NCBI RefSeq assembly: GCF_001707825.1
Contig: NZ_LYBM01000020.1
Location: 1 to 64,000 of the forward strand
DNA length: 64,000 bases
Source: Veronia pacifica
Lineage (GTDB): Bacteria > Pseudomonadota > Gammaproteobacteria > Enterobacterales > Vibrionaceae
Direction of reading: 5' to 3'
The notes under the pieces were generated by a model, which made no database searches, was not told the DNA's origin, and was given only the letters and a program-made list of their open reading frames with translations. This document shows, in pieces, positions 8,731 through 17,800 of the stretch; within the stretch, counting starts at the first letter, position 1, and each line of letters starts with the position of its first letter. Position numbers and translations under genes: made by a program.

Positions 8731-9103
8731 TACTTTTTTGCTGTAGAGAATTCACATCATTCCTTACTCCAATGCCCCTTTAAAAGGGGCGATCAAGCCT
8801 TTTTCGACCTTTCCTTGAGTAAGAAAAGATCCATTTATTTTTACAAAAGTGTCATTGAGTCAGTATCTAAGCTAGACATCGATCTGACTTTCCAACGTTT
8901 GTAGGTCTTGCTGCCATAGTTGTATGTTAACTGAACAACTGCTTGCAATTCTTGTCTTTAACCTTCAGCATGTCTGCCTAAAAATACATCAATGTTAAGG
9001 GTTTTATGCAGGATTTTCCGTTGGCAACCTTTGTTTTTGCTTCTTTTTTGGGGAATACACCGCGACAGTCAAATACCTCGCATAAAACGATAAGCGGGGT
9101 ACT
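8731..9103. other. Intergenic stretch after the NfeD-slipin operon
   Basis: Holds a hairpin (8775-8791) that may end the slipin transcript, then about 300 bases with no gene or recognisable site before the sugar kinase. Confidence 0.4.
8775..8791 (+). terminator. Hairpin, possible terminator of nfeD-slipin
   Basis: GCCCCTTTAAAAGGGGC is a self-complementary GC-capped palindrome 45 bases after the slipin stop. There is a short T run (CCTTTTT) ten bases later rather than directly adjacent, so termination efficiency is uncertain. Confidence 0.4.
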
Positions 9104-10051
9104 ATGAGTAAAAAGATATTTTCGGGTGTTGTTGCTGTGTGCCTTAATCCGGCTCTTGATGTGACTGGCTCTCTCGCCTCTCTCAATTCAGGTACGCTTA
9201 ACCGAGTCAGTGACAGCGACGTTTTTGCTGCGGGTAAAGGAATTAATGTTGCCAAGGTTCTCGCTAACCTCGGCGCACAAACAACAGTGACAGGTTTTCT
9301 TGGCGAAGAAAATGCGAATGCGTTTGAACGGCTATTTTCAGACAATAAAATCATCGACGCGATGATTCGTGTTCCCGGGAGTTGCCGCAACAATATCAAG
9401 CTATCTCAACATGACGGCCTTACAACAGAAATTAACTTTCCGGGGTTTTCTGTGCCGCCATCTGCTCTTGATGCCTTGGGACATACATTATCCCGTCTTG
9501 CGCAGGAACATGATCTCTTTGTTATATCCGGCAGTTTACCCTCAGGCATTTCTCCTGTCAGGTTGGCTGGCTGGATTCATTTTCTGTGTTCACTTGGCAA
9601 AACGGTTTACTTTGACAGTAGTGGAGAAGCGCTGTCGTCAGGTATAAATGCAAAGCCAGCGTTGATCAAACCCAATCAAGAGGAATTCTCAGAGTGGCTT
9701 GGAGAGCCCGATGGCTCGATAACTGATTTTCGCAATTATTCACAAAGACTGATGGCAACGGGAATCGAGAATGTCGTCGTCTCTCTTGGTGATGAAGGTG
9801 CAGTATGGCTTCGACATGGTGAATGGATAAAATGCGATGCACTGGATGTCGATATCGTCAGTACTGTGGGTGCAGGGGATAGTTTATTAGCGGGTTTTTG
9901 TTGGGGCTATCTTCAGGGCTGGTCACAGCAAAAGACATTTAGGTTTGCCATTGCTTTATCAGCGTCGGCGGTCTCACAAGTTGGGGTGGGCGTCAGTGAT
10001 ATTACTGATATCACTCGGCGTGTTTCTGAGGTGAACCTTTCTCCAATTTAG
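9104..10051 (+). CDS. 1-phosphofructokinase family hexose kinase (PfkB/ribokinase fold)
   Basis: About 315 residues, matching the FruK/LacC group. N-terminus CLNPALDVTGSL and FAAGKGINVAKVLANLGAQT are the substrate-binding signature; the PfkB second signature is DVDIVSTVGAGDSLLAGFCW with the catalytic Asp and anion hole GAGD. It should phosphorylate fructose-1-phosphate or tagatose-6-phosphate with ATP to the 1,6-bisphosphate. GCGGGG lies before the ATG. The usual partners fruB/fruA of the fructose PTS are absent on both sides, so this is an orphan and the true substrate is open. Confidence 0.85.
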   Translation: MSKKIFSGVVAVCLNPALDVTGSLASLNSGTLNRVSDSDVFAAGKGINVAKVLANLGAQTTVTGFLGEENANAFERLFSDNKIIDAMIRVPGSCRNNIKLSQHDGLTTEINFPGFSVPPSALDALGHTLSRLAQEHDLFVISGSLPSGISPVRLAGWIHFLCSLGKTVYFDSSGEALSSGINAKPALIKPNQEEFSEWLGEPDGSITDFRNYSQRLMATGIENVVVSLGDEGAVWLRHGEWIKCDALDVDIVSTVGAGDSLLAGFCWGYLQGWSQQKTFRFAIALSASAVSQVGVGVSDITDITRRVSEVNLSPI

Positions 10052-10547
10052 TCTTCGAGTGGATACGCAGTCATGCTGTCGTAATTCAAGTGAAGTGATA
10101 TTGGCTGTTAGGTAAAAAACGCTAAGCGCTAAAGGCGAAATGATGACGGTGCTTAGCGGTAATGAGCCGAGCAACAGATAAATAAAAATAAAGATGTAAA
10201 ATAGTGTTGAAAACTTCAACTTACTGAAATTGTGCATAAAAAAATAGTTACCCACAATTTCAGTGGATAAGTCTTTGGGTAACATTTGGTTAATCAAGTT
10301 GTCATACTGAAAACACCTTGCGTATCGGGAAGATGGAATGAAGTAACCGCAAACCAGAGTGTAATAAATGGCATCACTGTGGATGTAGTTGATACTGTTT
10401 TTTGGTACGCATAGATAAAAAGCCAACTTCTTAGGTGTTGCCTTTGTATCGGACATTTGCGGAGTCGGTTGTCCACTGAATCAGTTTATCGTGCCAATGC
10501 TATCGCTGAATTGACACGACAAAGAAGAGAAAGAATGTTTGGTCGAC
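10052..10547. other. Intergenic stretch; weak minus-strand open frame only
   Basis: A minus-strand open frame of up to 160 codons (9974-10456) crosses this gap and runs 78 bases into the kinase gene. It encodes an AT-driven, Phe/Ile/Tyr-rich stretch, lacks a Shine-Dalgarno site and resembles no family, so I do not call it a gene. Nothing else stands out. Confidence 0.35.
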
Positions 10548-12311
10548 TTAACGGCAATACTGATTTTTTGAGTTTTGCTTAGCGGCATACATAGATTTAT
10601 CGGCAAGTTTGACGAGGCTGGTGGCGCTTGTGCTGTCTAAAGGATAGATTGCTACACCAAGACTCAATGTGACCTCGATATTTCCGCACAATTGCGACAA
10701 TCCGTGCCGGATTGATGTCACCAGCTTTTCTGCGATTTTCATCGCTGTCTCCGGTGTATCTATATCCTTCAGAATCACAATAAATTCATCTCCACCAAGC
10801 CTGCCAACAAGGTCGTCCTCCCTCACTGTTTCAAGTAGTATGTTGGCTGAGGCTTGAATGACTTCATCTCCGCGATGATGCCCCAGAGAGTCATTAACGG
10901 CTTTGAAGTTGTCGAGGTCGGCAAACATCACAGCGAACATGGTCTGATTTTTTTCAGCATCCAGCGTAATTTGCCGCAGCCTATCCATTATCAGGTGGCG
11001 AGTTGGTAGACCGGTGAGCATGTCATGGTGGGCCATATGACTGAGTTTTTTCTGTAGCTTCTCTCTCTCAATCGCATTGCGCTTGAAGACCTCCAGTGCC
11101 TTAGCCATCACGCCGACTTCATCTTGTCTGTCTGATACTGATATGTTGATATTTAACTCGTTCCGCGCCAGTCGGTGCATGGTCTCGGTCATGGCAACGA
11201 TAGGATTAGAGATATCTGATGCCAGCGAGTAGCCAATAAAGAAGATGATCAGGCATGATAGAAGCCCAGTGGTAAATAACATCTGCCCCATATGATGCAG
11301 AGGTGCCAACACCTCACTCTTTTCAGCGTCTGCGATAATTGCCCACTTCAGGCCCATAAATCGAAAAGGGGCGTAGGCTGAAAAAACAATGATGTCACGA
11401 TAATCCTTACTGATTGATGTACCTGATAAGCCACGAAGAGCCAAATCGACAGCCTCAGTGTCGACTCGTGTAAGCAGAATACTTCTTCCTTCAATAAAGC
11501 GAGAGTCGCTCCGAAGAAGAAGGTCTGGGCCCACAACATACGTCTCGCCCGTTTTCCCCATTCCCGCTGTCACTTGCATAACATCATTCATTGGCTCGAT
11601 GGGCATTTGAAATATCAGTACACCAAGATATTGTGAAAACTCATCAAACACTGGTGTCCCCATAAAACTGGCTGGTTCATTGAGGCTCGGCGGGTAAGGA
11701 GAAAAATCCGTCAAATGTAATTTACCTTGAATCGGATTTCTGTTTATTTGCCTGAATAATTCTGCCAGTTCAGTTTCTTTCCATTTTCCGTCCAGCAGAT
11801 TGGTGGCAAAGTCCTCTTCTTTTCTCACCGAGTAGATTAGGTTACCGAATTGATCGATGAGAAAGGTATCGTAGTATTTTTTTGTCGTTGATAAATGCCG
11901 GAATGCGCCATGGTATTTTGCATGAATATAACTGTATAGAGAGTCATCCCCTGCCGTCATATAGGCACTTTTTTGATCGGATTTAAAGGGGTTATCCTTT
12001 ATGTAGAGTTTCTGTAATCCCTCTTTCCTTGGTTCAGCAAACCCATTCCATGCAGAAGTGAAATCAATAATGGCGGATCGAACAGTCGGACTTTGCGACT
12101 GGTAAAGTAGATCCTGTTCTATCATTTTAAAGTATGACGTTAATGAATAGCGTCTAGATTCCAAAAGAGAGTAAAGTTTTGAATTGGCTGATGTTTCCAG
12201 TTGCGATGATGCAAAGTAAAAAGATATTAACCCCGTTAAAAATGAGGATACAATAGCGAACGAAATAATAATAAATGGGAACTTTCTTGTTATTTTTACG
12301 TTCTCAAGCAT
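10548..12311 (-). CDS. Membrane diguanylate cyclase (dCACHE-HAMP-GGDEF)
   Basis: About 587 residues. Order: cytoplasmic start, membrane helix about 12-34, periplasmic double-CACHE sensor about 40-335 (TYVVGPDLLLRSDSRF is typical), second membrane helix about 343-363, HAMP linker about 365-415, then GGDEF domain about 420-585. The active site reads RLGGDEF at about 504-510, intact, and an RxxD product-inhibition I-site (REDD) lies five residues before it. The protein should make cyclic di-GMP from two GTP in response to a small periplasmic ligand. ATG at 12311 has GGGGGTAAGG directly upstream. The gene stands alone behind a 1-kb AT-rich region. Confidence 0.92.
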   Translation of the reverse strand: MLENVKITRKFPFIIISFAIVSSFLTGLISFYFASSQLETSANSKLYSLLESRRYSLTSYFKMIEQDLLYQSQSPTVRSAIIDFTSAWNGFAEPRKEGLQKLYIKDNPFKSDQKSAYMTAGDDSLYSYIHAKYHGAFRHLSTTKKYYDTFLIDQFGNLIYSVRKEEDFATNLLDGKWKETELAELFRQINRNPIQGKLHLTDFSPYPPSLNEPASFMGTPVFDEFSQYLGVLIFQMPIEPMNDVMQVTAGMGKTGETYVVGPDLLLRSDSRFIEGRSILLTRVDTEAVDLALRGLSGTSISKDYRDIIVFSAYAPFRFMGLKWAIIADAEKSEVLAPLHHMGQMLFTTGLLSCLIIFFIGYSLASDISNPIVAMTETMHRLARNELNINISVSDRQDEVGVMAKALEVFKRNAIEREKLQKKLSHMAHHDMLTGLPTRHLIMDRLRQITLDAEKNQTMFAVMFADLDNFKAVNDSLGHHRGDEVIQASANILLETVREDDLVGRLGGDEFIVILKDIDTPETAMKIAEKLVTSIRHGLSQLCGNIEVTLSLGVAIYPLDSTSATSLVKLADKSMYAAKQNSKNQYCR

Positions 12312-13328
12312 CCTTACCCCCAAGGTAATGTCTCAAGGTATTACCAAAATATTCAAACGTCCCTGCATACTTTTTGTGTTTCTTTCTATTCATATGACTG
12401 CTTTCTATATGTACAGAATAAGATTATTATTTTTAAGTTAAGTTACTCATGTTTCAATATGTTATGATGCATCGGTAACCGCCTGTCAGTAATGTAAAAC
12501 AATTTTAATCCGTTCATCAAGACTAACAATATTTAAATCAAATATACCTAAATTAAAATTTCATTGTTGATGCATTATTTTTTGGAAGAAAATCAAATTA
12601 TGCATTATAGCCACGGTCTTTTTTTGTTTTAAGCGTAATGTTTTTCCTCTTTTTTATATGAAATAATGAAATTAGTATTATTTTTGAATCATACGTATAA
12701 AAAATGATAATTTGCATACGTATCTTTTATGGTGCCAAATAACCCCTTGAGCAAACTGCTTTCTATACTCTCGTTATATTAATTTATTCGTGATATTAAA
12801 ATCTGTTGAAATCACTAACCTATCTCTTTTAAATTTACGCTATGAATTCATAATAATAATTTGTTCAAGTATTTTTTATTCATTTTGATTTTTTAAATCA
12901 TATTAATTATCGAATAGAAGATAGATAAATTATTTAACGTGATCGCTGACCATATATGTTATAGGAAACACTTTAGATGATATTTAAAACCTTATAGTAA
13001 AAAGTAAAACTAGCGTTCAAAAGTTTCTATTGATTGCCTACTATCGGCAATACGCACCTCTCTCCAATCACTAAGAGGTTGAGTTGGTTGATCTGCAGAT
13101 AAACAATTCACTGGCACCAAGGTGTTTGTAGACATCCTCATATTGTGATTGAGAGGATTACCTGATTGGTTTAAGCACAACTTCCTTACATCGATAGAAG
13201 ATGAAATGACACCCTGTAATGAACACCTTCCGTCTCATTAAATGTTCATCAGCGGCAGGATATGATTGTCTATCTGAATGATAAGAGGGATACTTTGCTC
13301 TGCAAAGTTAAATGGAAAATAAACAATA
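12312..13328. other. Long AT-rich intergenic stretch
   Basis: About 1 kb with no gene that I can support. It is the divergent control region between the diguanylate cyclase and the YaiI-type gene. The part 12400-13000 is very AT-rich and stop-dense in all frames. Near 13033-13078 two short hairpins sit in tandem (ATTGCC/GGCAAT and CCTCT/AGAGG), which could mark a small RNA or leader. Confidence 0.45.
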
Positions 13329-13799
13329 ATGAATACGATTTGGGTTGATGCAGATGCATGTCCATCTGTAATTAAAGACGTTCTATTTAGAGCAGCCGAT
13401 CGCACAGAGACACCTCTCGTATTGGTCGCTAACCAACCACTGCGAACACCACCGTCAAAATACATTAGCCGACTTCAGGTCGCCAGTGGGTTTGATGTAG
13501 CTGATAATGAAATAGTGAGAAGGTGTCAGCCTGGCGATTTGGTGATCACTGCAGATATTCCACTCGCATCAGAAGTGATTGATAAGCGCGCACAATCCCT
13601 AAACCCAAGGGGTGAACTGTACACGACGGAAAATATCCGACAGCGCCTGAATATGCGTGATTTTATGGATACCCTTCGGTCAAGTGGCGTGCAAACAGGG
13701 GGGCCGGCAGCGTTAAGTCAGGCTGACCGTCAACAGTTCGCCAATGCCCTAGATAAATACCTGCAGAAACTGGTAAGAGAGAGAAAATTAGGTAACTAA
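13329..13799 (+). CDS. YaiI/YqxD family protein (DUF188)
   Basis: About 156 residues, the full family length. Family signatures are visible: [20 protein letters not shown] at the N-terminus, then [20 protein letters not shown], and the C-terminal [20 protein letters not shown]. The fold is PIN-like, with conserved Asp residues ([15 protein letters not shown]), so a nuclease role has been suggested for the family, but no activity is established. The stop is 6 bases from the convergent lipase stop, with no terminator hairpin between them. Confidence 0.92.
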   Translation: MNTIWVDADACPSVIKDVLFRAADRTETPLVLVANQPLRTPPSKYISRLQVASGFDVADNEIVRRCQPGDLVITADIPLASEVIDKRAQSLNPRGELYTTENIRQRLNMRDFMDTLRSSGVQTGGPAALSQADRQQFANALDKYLQKLVRERKLGN

Positions 13800-13805
13800 A
13801 CCTGA

Positions 13806-14660
13806 TTAATGGTGATCGAAATAGTCTTTGCGTCTGATGTACTTATCCATGAAGTGATAAGCGATTGGGCGCATTAGCCAACTTGCCAATACTCTAAATA
13901 TCCTCACTGGCGAGGGAATATCCTGATAAATTCGATTGTTATGTAACCAAATCATTTTTCCTACATGCCAGTAGATAAATGGTAATCCGGGTAAAAAAGT
14001 CACCATGTCTACATCACAGCATATGCGGTATGTTTTATCTTTGAGCTGGTAATGTTTCTTAAAAGACCAAAAGCCCGGGGCCGGTTGTCCAAATGTGACG
14101 ATTCGCTTAATGATTCCGGGGTATTTTTGCTCTAACATTTCAGCAGAAATCACAGCCATACATCCGCCCGAAGAGTGACCTGTTAATATCATTTTTTTTC
14201 CGAGCTTCCTGAGTTCTTTGGCACATGCCTCTATCTGATGATAGACAGTATCTCCTTCAGAATGACAAACATCGGAGGCTTGTGCGATTTCAGCTAAATG
14301 ATTGTCACTCAGTCGTTGATAGCGGGTGTGATATGGATTTTTGGCTTTTTGACTACGCTGATGGAGCTGAAAATAGAAACCCAAGTGTACGTGACCAGCG
14401 TAGTGTTCCGTTGGCAATTTCTTTGGCAGGCAAATCAGGTTAGTCAGCCAGTCAGACAAACAATGTGAGCCTTTGAACACGACAACCGCATCGCGTTTTT
14501 CGCCCCAAAGAACACGAATTATTGTATTACCAAACCTATCAGTAATATCGCGTCTGCAATGTTTGTCAAACCCATATTCTGTATGATCAAACACCTTTGG
14601 ATAGGAAGCCCGACAGAGAATAGCGTAATGTTCATATTGATAACGCTTAAGTCTTTTCAC
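13806..14660 (-). CDS. Lipase class 3 family protein
   Basis: About 284 residues. The nucleophile elbow MILTGHSSGGCMAV carries Ser163 in the GxSxG motif. An Asp follows at about 218 in CCDVDMVTFLPGLPFIYWHV, the fungal-lipase-like D...VPxLP segment, and a C-terminal His is near HVGKMIWLHN. FKGSHCLSDWLTNL is the typical strand-3 region (FRGT...DW). GTG at 14660 is preceded by GAAGGGGAAGC. No signal peptide is seen, so a cytoplasmic or membrane-associated esterase is likely. The substrate is unknown. Confidence 0.85.
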   Translation of the reverse strand: MKRLKRYQYEHYAILCRASYPKVFDHTEYGFDKHCRRDITDRFGNTIIRVLWGEKRDAVVVFKGSHCLSDWLTNLICLPKKLPTEHYAGHVHLGFYFQLHQRSQKAKNPYHTRYQRLSDNHLAEIAQASDVCHSEGDTVYHQIEACAKELRKLGKKMILTGHSSGGCMAVISAEMLEQKYPGIIKRIVTFGQPAPGFWSFKKHYQLKDKTYRICCDVDMVTFLPGLPFIYWHVGKMIWLHNNRIYQDIPSPVRIFRVLASWLMRPIAYHFMDKYIRRKDYFDHH

Positions 14661-14774
14661 GCTTCCCCTTCACAGACAGTGCATACCCAAAAGACGTCAC
14701 AGAGCCGTTAAAATAAAAACAAATAAAGATGTCAGTTGTATTTATTTTGTGAGGCACTCACAGAGCATAGGTGG

Positions 14775-15296
14775 TTAGTCGTACTGCTGCAAAAAAGGAG
14801 TGAGGTGTGTATTGAAGGTTAACGCTTTCAACGGACCATGATTTTTAAGCAACCAGGAAGCATTTGAGCAGTTTCCAACACCAATAACGGTTTGTACCAA
14901 CAATTTGAAGTCCCTGAGCCAGAGACTCTTTTGACGTTCAGACCAGTGCTCCTGATAAGAAGACAGGTAGTGGTCTACCCACCAGTATGCACCTCTGACA
15001 AATTTACTGAGAATATGAGTGCCCGCCTGTATTTGCTCCTCACTGCCATCGAGGGCAAACTCATCAGCAAGGTTCTTTCCCTGAGTGACCGCAACATAGT
15101 TCTTACAGTGTTTAAACAGCTCCAATTGCAGAGCAGAACCCGAATCGCAATGCTGCAAAGCAAGGGTCGGTATTGGCAAATACTTGGCATTGCTTCTGAA
15201 CAAATCGACACTGCGTTTGCCCGGCAGAAGATTTTCTATCACGAAGAAGAGATCAAGGCTGATTTTTTCACTTTTCAAAAGGTCGTCCTGCTGCAC
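14775..15296 (-). CDS. Hypothetical protein
   Basis: About 173 residues from a GTG at 15296 (an in-frame TAA lies two codons upstream, so the start cannot move up). The sequence is mixed polar/aromatic with conserved-looking WWVDHYLSSYQEHWSERQKS and a Cys/Asn-rich WLLKNHGPL region; no domain is recognised. A plus-strand open frame of 162 codons (14892-15380) overlaps it almost completely. I favour the minus strand because its composition (Trp, His, Asp-rich turns) is more protein-like and it lies in line with the lipase gene. Confidence is only moderate. Confidence 0.5.
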   Translation of the reverse strand: MQQDDLLKSEKISLDLFFVIENLLPGKRSVDLFRSNAKYLPIPTLALQHCDSGSALQLELFKHCKNYVAVTQGKNLADEFALDGSEEQIQAGTHILSKFVRGAYWWVDHYLSSYQEHWSERQKSLWLRDFKLLVQTVIGVGNCSNASWLLKNHGPLKALTFNTHLTPFLQQYD

Positions 15297-15767
15297 AATT
15301 TAATGCCTATCAATCCGGATAATGTAATTGAGAATAGCCGAATGACTAAGCATCAATTAACTTTGCTACTGAGCAAGTAAATCGATTTTTGCTATATGTC
15401 ACATTTTTGTTCGTGGAATTGATAAGAAACGTCTTATTCTCGCGGCAATAACGTGCATACTTGCAAGAGGGTTGGAGTACATGAGAATGGGCGCTTTTCA
15501 GCACTCTGCCGAAAAAAACGACACCCCGCATAATGACGGGGTATCGGGTATTTGCAAGCAAAGGTATTCATGACGCTTTTTTCTTAACATAGATATGATT
15601 GTTTCTTCTGTCCATAATAAGTTACAAATAGTGTCATGTTTTCCAGCGCTAATCACTCGATTGTCAGGATATTGAATCGTGTAAATAATTGAAAATTATG
15701 TATAACTACCGTCTTACTCATATTGAGCCATTTAATTCGAGGTGGTAGATTTTCTTTACAGCGCTCT
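15297..15767. other. Intergenic stretch with a minus-strand terminator
   Basis: No gene supported. A clear rho-independent terminator facing the minus strand sits at 15514-15542. The 225 bases between it and the sugar dehydrogenase stop could be its 3-prime untranslated region or a small RNA. Confidence 0.4.
15514..15542 (-). terminator. Rho-independent terminator
   Basis: On the minus strand the hairpin ACCCCG-(8 bases)-CGGGGT is followed after TGTCG by seven T residues. It probably ends the transcript of the sugar dehydrogenase gene, although it lies 226 bases past that stop codon. Confidence 0.6.
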
Positions 15768-16904
15768 TTAGGATCCTTTGTTAGAGGTTTGTATCGGTGA
15801 AAGGCGGAGAATTTTCCCGTTGTTTGCGTCCGTTAAAAGGTAAATTGCTCCATCTGGCCCTTCTGCAACGTCCCGGATGCGGCCATACTTACCGTCCAGC
15901 ATTCTCTCTTCGTGTATCACTTTCTCCTCGCTGAGCTTTAAACGGACCAGCTGACCAAATTTCAGTGAGCCCAATAGAAGATCACCGTGCCAGTGTTCAA
16001 AGACTTTGCCTTTTACCATAGTCAAACCTGACGGAGCGATTGAGGGCACCCAATAATGTATAGGTTGTACTAATCCATCCTTTTTTGTGCCAACACCAAT
16101 CTTTGAGCCAGTCACATAGTTAACGCCATAAGTTATTTCGGGCCAGCCATAGTTCAGGCCACTTGAGACAACATTGAGTTCGTCTCCCCCCTGGGGTCCA
16201 TGTTCATGCGCCCAGATTGTCGTTCCATCATTTGACAGAGTCAGCCCTTGTATATTTCTGTGACCAAAGCTGTAAATGTCAGACTTGGCATCTTGCTTAG
16301 AATAGAAAGGGTTGTCGTTCGGTACTGAGCCATCAAGATTGAGTTTTATCATGGTTCCCAAATGGTCAGATAATTTCTGCGCTCTGTCACGTTGTCCCCG
16401 GTCACCGAGGGAGATATACAGGTAGCCATCTTTTATCAGGAGTCGACTGCCATAGTGTCGGGTTCCCGCTACCTTGGGCGCCATGGCAAAGATAACCTGT
16501 GTATCTGTCAGTGTATTTTCATTCAGAGTTGCCTTGGCAACACTAGTACCTGATTTATTTTTCTCATGTTGGCTGTAAGCGATGTAAATTTGCTTAGATG
16601 TGGGGTAGTCAGGAGCGATAGCCAACCCAAGAATTCCACCTTGGCCCCTCGCTTTTAAACCGGGCAGCGAAATATCGATATCGGCTGTATCTCCTGAAGG
16701 CGATATTCTCTTCAAACCACCATTTCGCTCTGTGACCAGCATGTTACCACCAGGCAAAAATACGAGTGACCATGGGTGATCAAGGCCACTTGCGACAGTA
16801 GTAATATTAATCGTATGTTCATCGGTATTTATGGTGTCGGCTGTCGTCGAAAACGGGAATAGATATGCTGACACGATAAGTGGGAGTGATCTTAGAATAT
16901 TCAT
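15768..16904 (-). CDS. PQQ-dependent sugar dehydrogenase (glucose/sorbosone dehydrogenase family)
   Basis: About 378 residues, length of the YliI/Asd group. Signal peptide MNILRSLPLIVSAYLFPF is followed by the six-bladed propeller. Family marks: LDHPWSLVFLPGGNMLVTER, HYGSRLLIKDGYLYISLGDR, GHRNIQGLT and EHGPQGGDELNVV, the PQQ/calcium-binding face. The enzyme should oxidise aldose sugars in the periplasm and pass electrons to the quinone pool. AAGGATATAAG precedes the ATG. It stands alone, 200 bases from the START-like gene with a strong hairpin between. No PQQ biosynthesis genes are in the window. Confidence 0.9.
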   Translation of the reverse strand: MNILRSLPLIVSAYLFPFSTTADTINTDEHTINITTVASGLDHPWSLVFLPGGNMLVTERNGGLKRISPSGDTADIDISLPGLKARGQGGILGLAIAPDYPTSKQIYIAYSQHEKNKSGTSVAKATLNENTLTDTQVIFAMAPKVAGTRHYGSRLLIKDGYLYISLGDRGQRDRAQKLSDHLGTMIKLNLDGSVPNDNPFYSKQDAKSDIYSFGHRNIQGLTLSNDGTTIWAHEHGPQGGDELNVVSSGLNYGWPEITYGVNYVTGSKIGVGTKKDGLVQPIHYWVPSIAPSGLTMVKGKVFEHWHGDLLLGSLKFGQLVRLKLSEEKVIHEERMLDGKYGRIRDVAEGPDGAIYLLTDANNGKILRLSPIQTSNKGS

Positions 16905-17037
16905 CTTATATCCTTAACCGCCAAGTATTATCCTGATGATATACCTGTTGCTAATAAAGATTTAGTGATGGTGTAGATAGATTGAATGAAAATTATTGGA
17001 AACAGTAAGATGTGATTGTTTTAGAAAATAAGCAGCT

Positions 17038-17097
17038 TAGATTGATCATGTTATATAAGCAGCCTAGGTGAGCTGCTTATATAGCATGATCAATCTA
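17038..17097. terminator. Long hairpin (26-bp arms, 8-base loop)
   Basis: Arms 17038-17063 and 17072-17097 pair over 26 bp with one T-G wobble; loop CTAGGTGA. It begins 10 bases past the stop of the START-like gene and lies 130 bases before the sugar dehydrogenase start on the minus strand. It probably ends the FabG-MaoC-START transcript, but it has no adjacent long T run and is far longer than ordinary terminators. A direct repeat ATAAGCAGC also occurs at 17028-17036, next to the left arm. Confidence 0.6.
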
Positions 17098-17107
17098 GTC
17101 GGTATTT

Positions 17108-17776
17108 TCAACGTACAGCCATTGCAGATGCAAGTTTATTCGGTATGACGGTCACTGTTTTTTGCCGCTCTGTATGTGCAATAAAGTTACGCAGTGTGTT
17201 CTTAACTACCGAGCGCGTGTTGGCGTTGACAGCGAAAATTGGACGATGATTAGGATTAATATGTAACTTCAGCTCCGCCGCTAACTGCCCGTTACCAACG
17301 TCCTCAAATCGGAAATGTCCCTTGATATCGGTCATTCTCACCGCATTGTCTGACTCAGGATATGCCTTTTCCTGTGCAAGCGTCATTGTAAAGAGATGAT
17401 TAACCCGTCGATAGGTGAAACGTAGGTAAGCGTCTCTGTTTTTTATTCCCAAAGGTGCTGAAAAAACAATATGAAGCGTTTTATCGGCCGGGGTGTGCTC
17501 TTTGACAACCTCGGTGTCCACCAAAGAGTGTACCCAATGCGTGAACTTTTCAGTTTGGGTTAGCATCAGCACAGGTTTTTCGATTGGTACATTTATCAGG
17601 ACCCGACCGATCACGGTATCATAGATATCTTCTAACCCTGTGTATGATTTGACGACGATTCTGTCGGAATACAGTGCACCATCGCTACCTCTAACCTCAG
17701 CCGCAGCAGAAAAGGGAACCAACCAAAAAAGCAAGGCCTGTATTGCTGCTTTGGCGTTGTTAACAACGGGTTTCAT
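17108..17776 (-). CDS. START-like lipid-binding protein, exported
   Basis: About 222 residues with a signal peptide (AIQALLFWLVPFSAAA, cleavage after about residue 26). The rest looks like a START/SRPBCC domain: repeated beta strands, the helix-strand segment PVLMLTQTEKFTHWVHSLVD, then HIVFSAPLGIKNRDAYLRFT as in START proteins, and a C-terminal helix NTRSVVKNTLRNFIAHTERQ. Such domains bind lipids or other hydrophobic ligands; the ligand here is unknown. AAGGATGTTGT precedes ATG. It is 24 bases downstream of the MaoC-like gene, so it is the last gene of that operon. Confidence 0.8.
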   Translation of the reverse strand: MKPVVNNAKAAIQALLFWLVPFSAAAEVRGSDGALYSDRIVVKSYTGLEDIYDTVIGRVLINVPIEKPVLMLTQTEKFTHWVHSLVDTEVVKEHTPADKTLHIVFSAPLGIKNRDAYLRFTYRRVNHLFTMTLAQEKAYPESDNAVRMTDIKGHFRFEDVGNGQLAAELKLHINPNHRPIFAVNANTRSVVKNTLRNFIAHTERQKTVTVIPNKLASAMAVR

Positions 17777-17800
17777 ACAACATCCTTATTTGGCTCTGGT

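Noticed and set aside
9974-10456. 160-codon minus-strand frame
   Set aside because: Runs into the kinase gene, has no ribosome site, and its product is a low-complexity AT-driven sequence with no family.
14892-15380. Plus-strand 162-codon gene
   Set aside because: Overlaps the more protein-like minus-strand frame; kept only as a finding.
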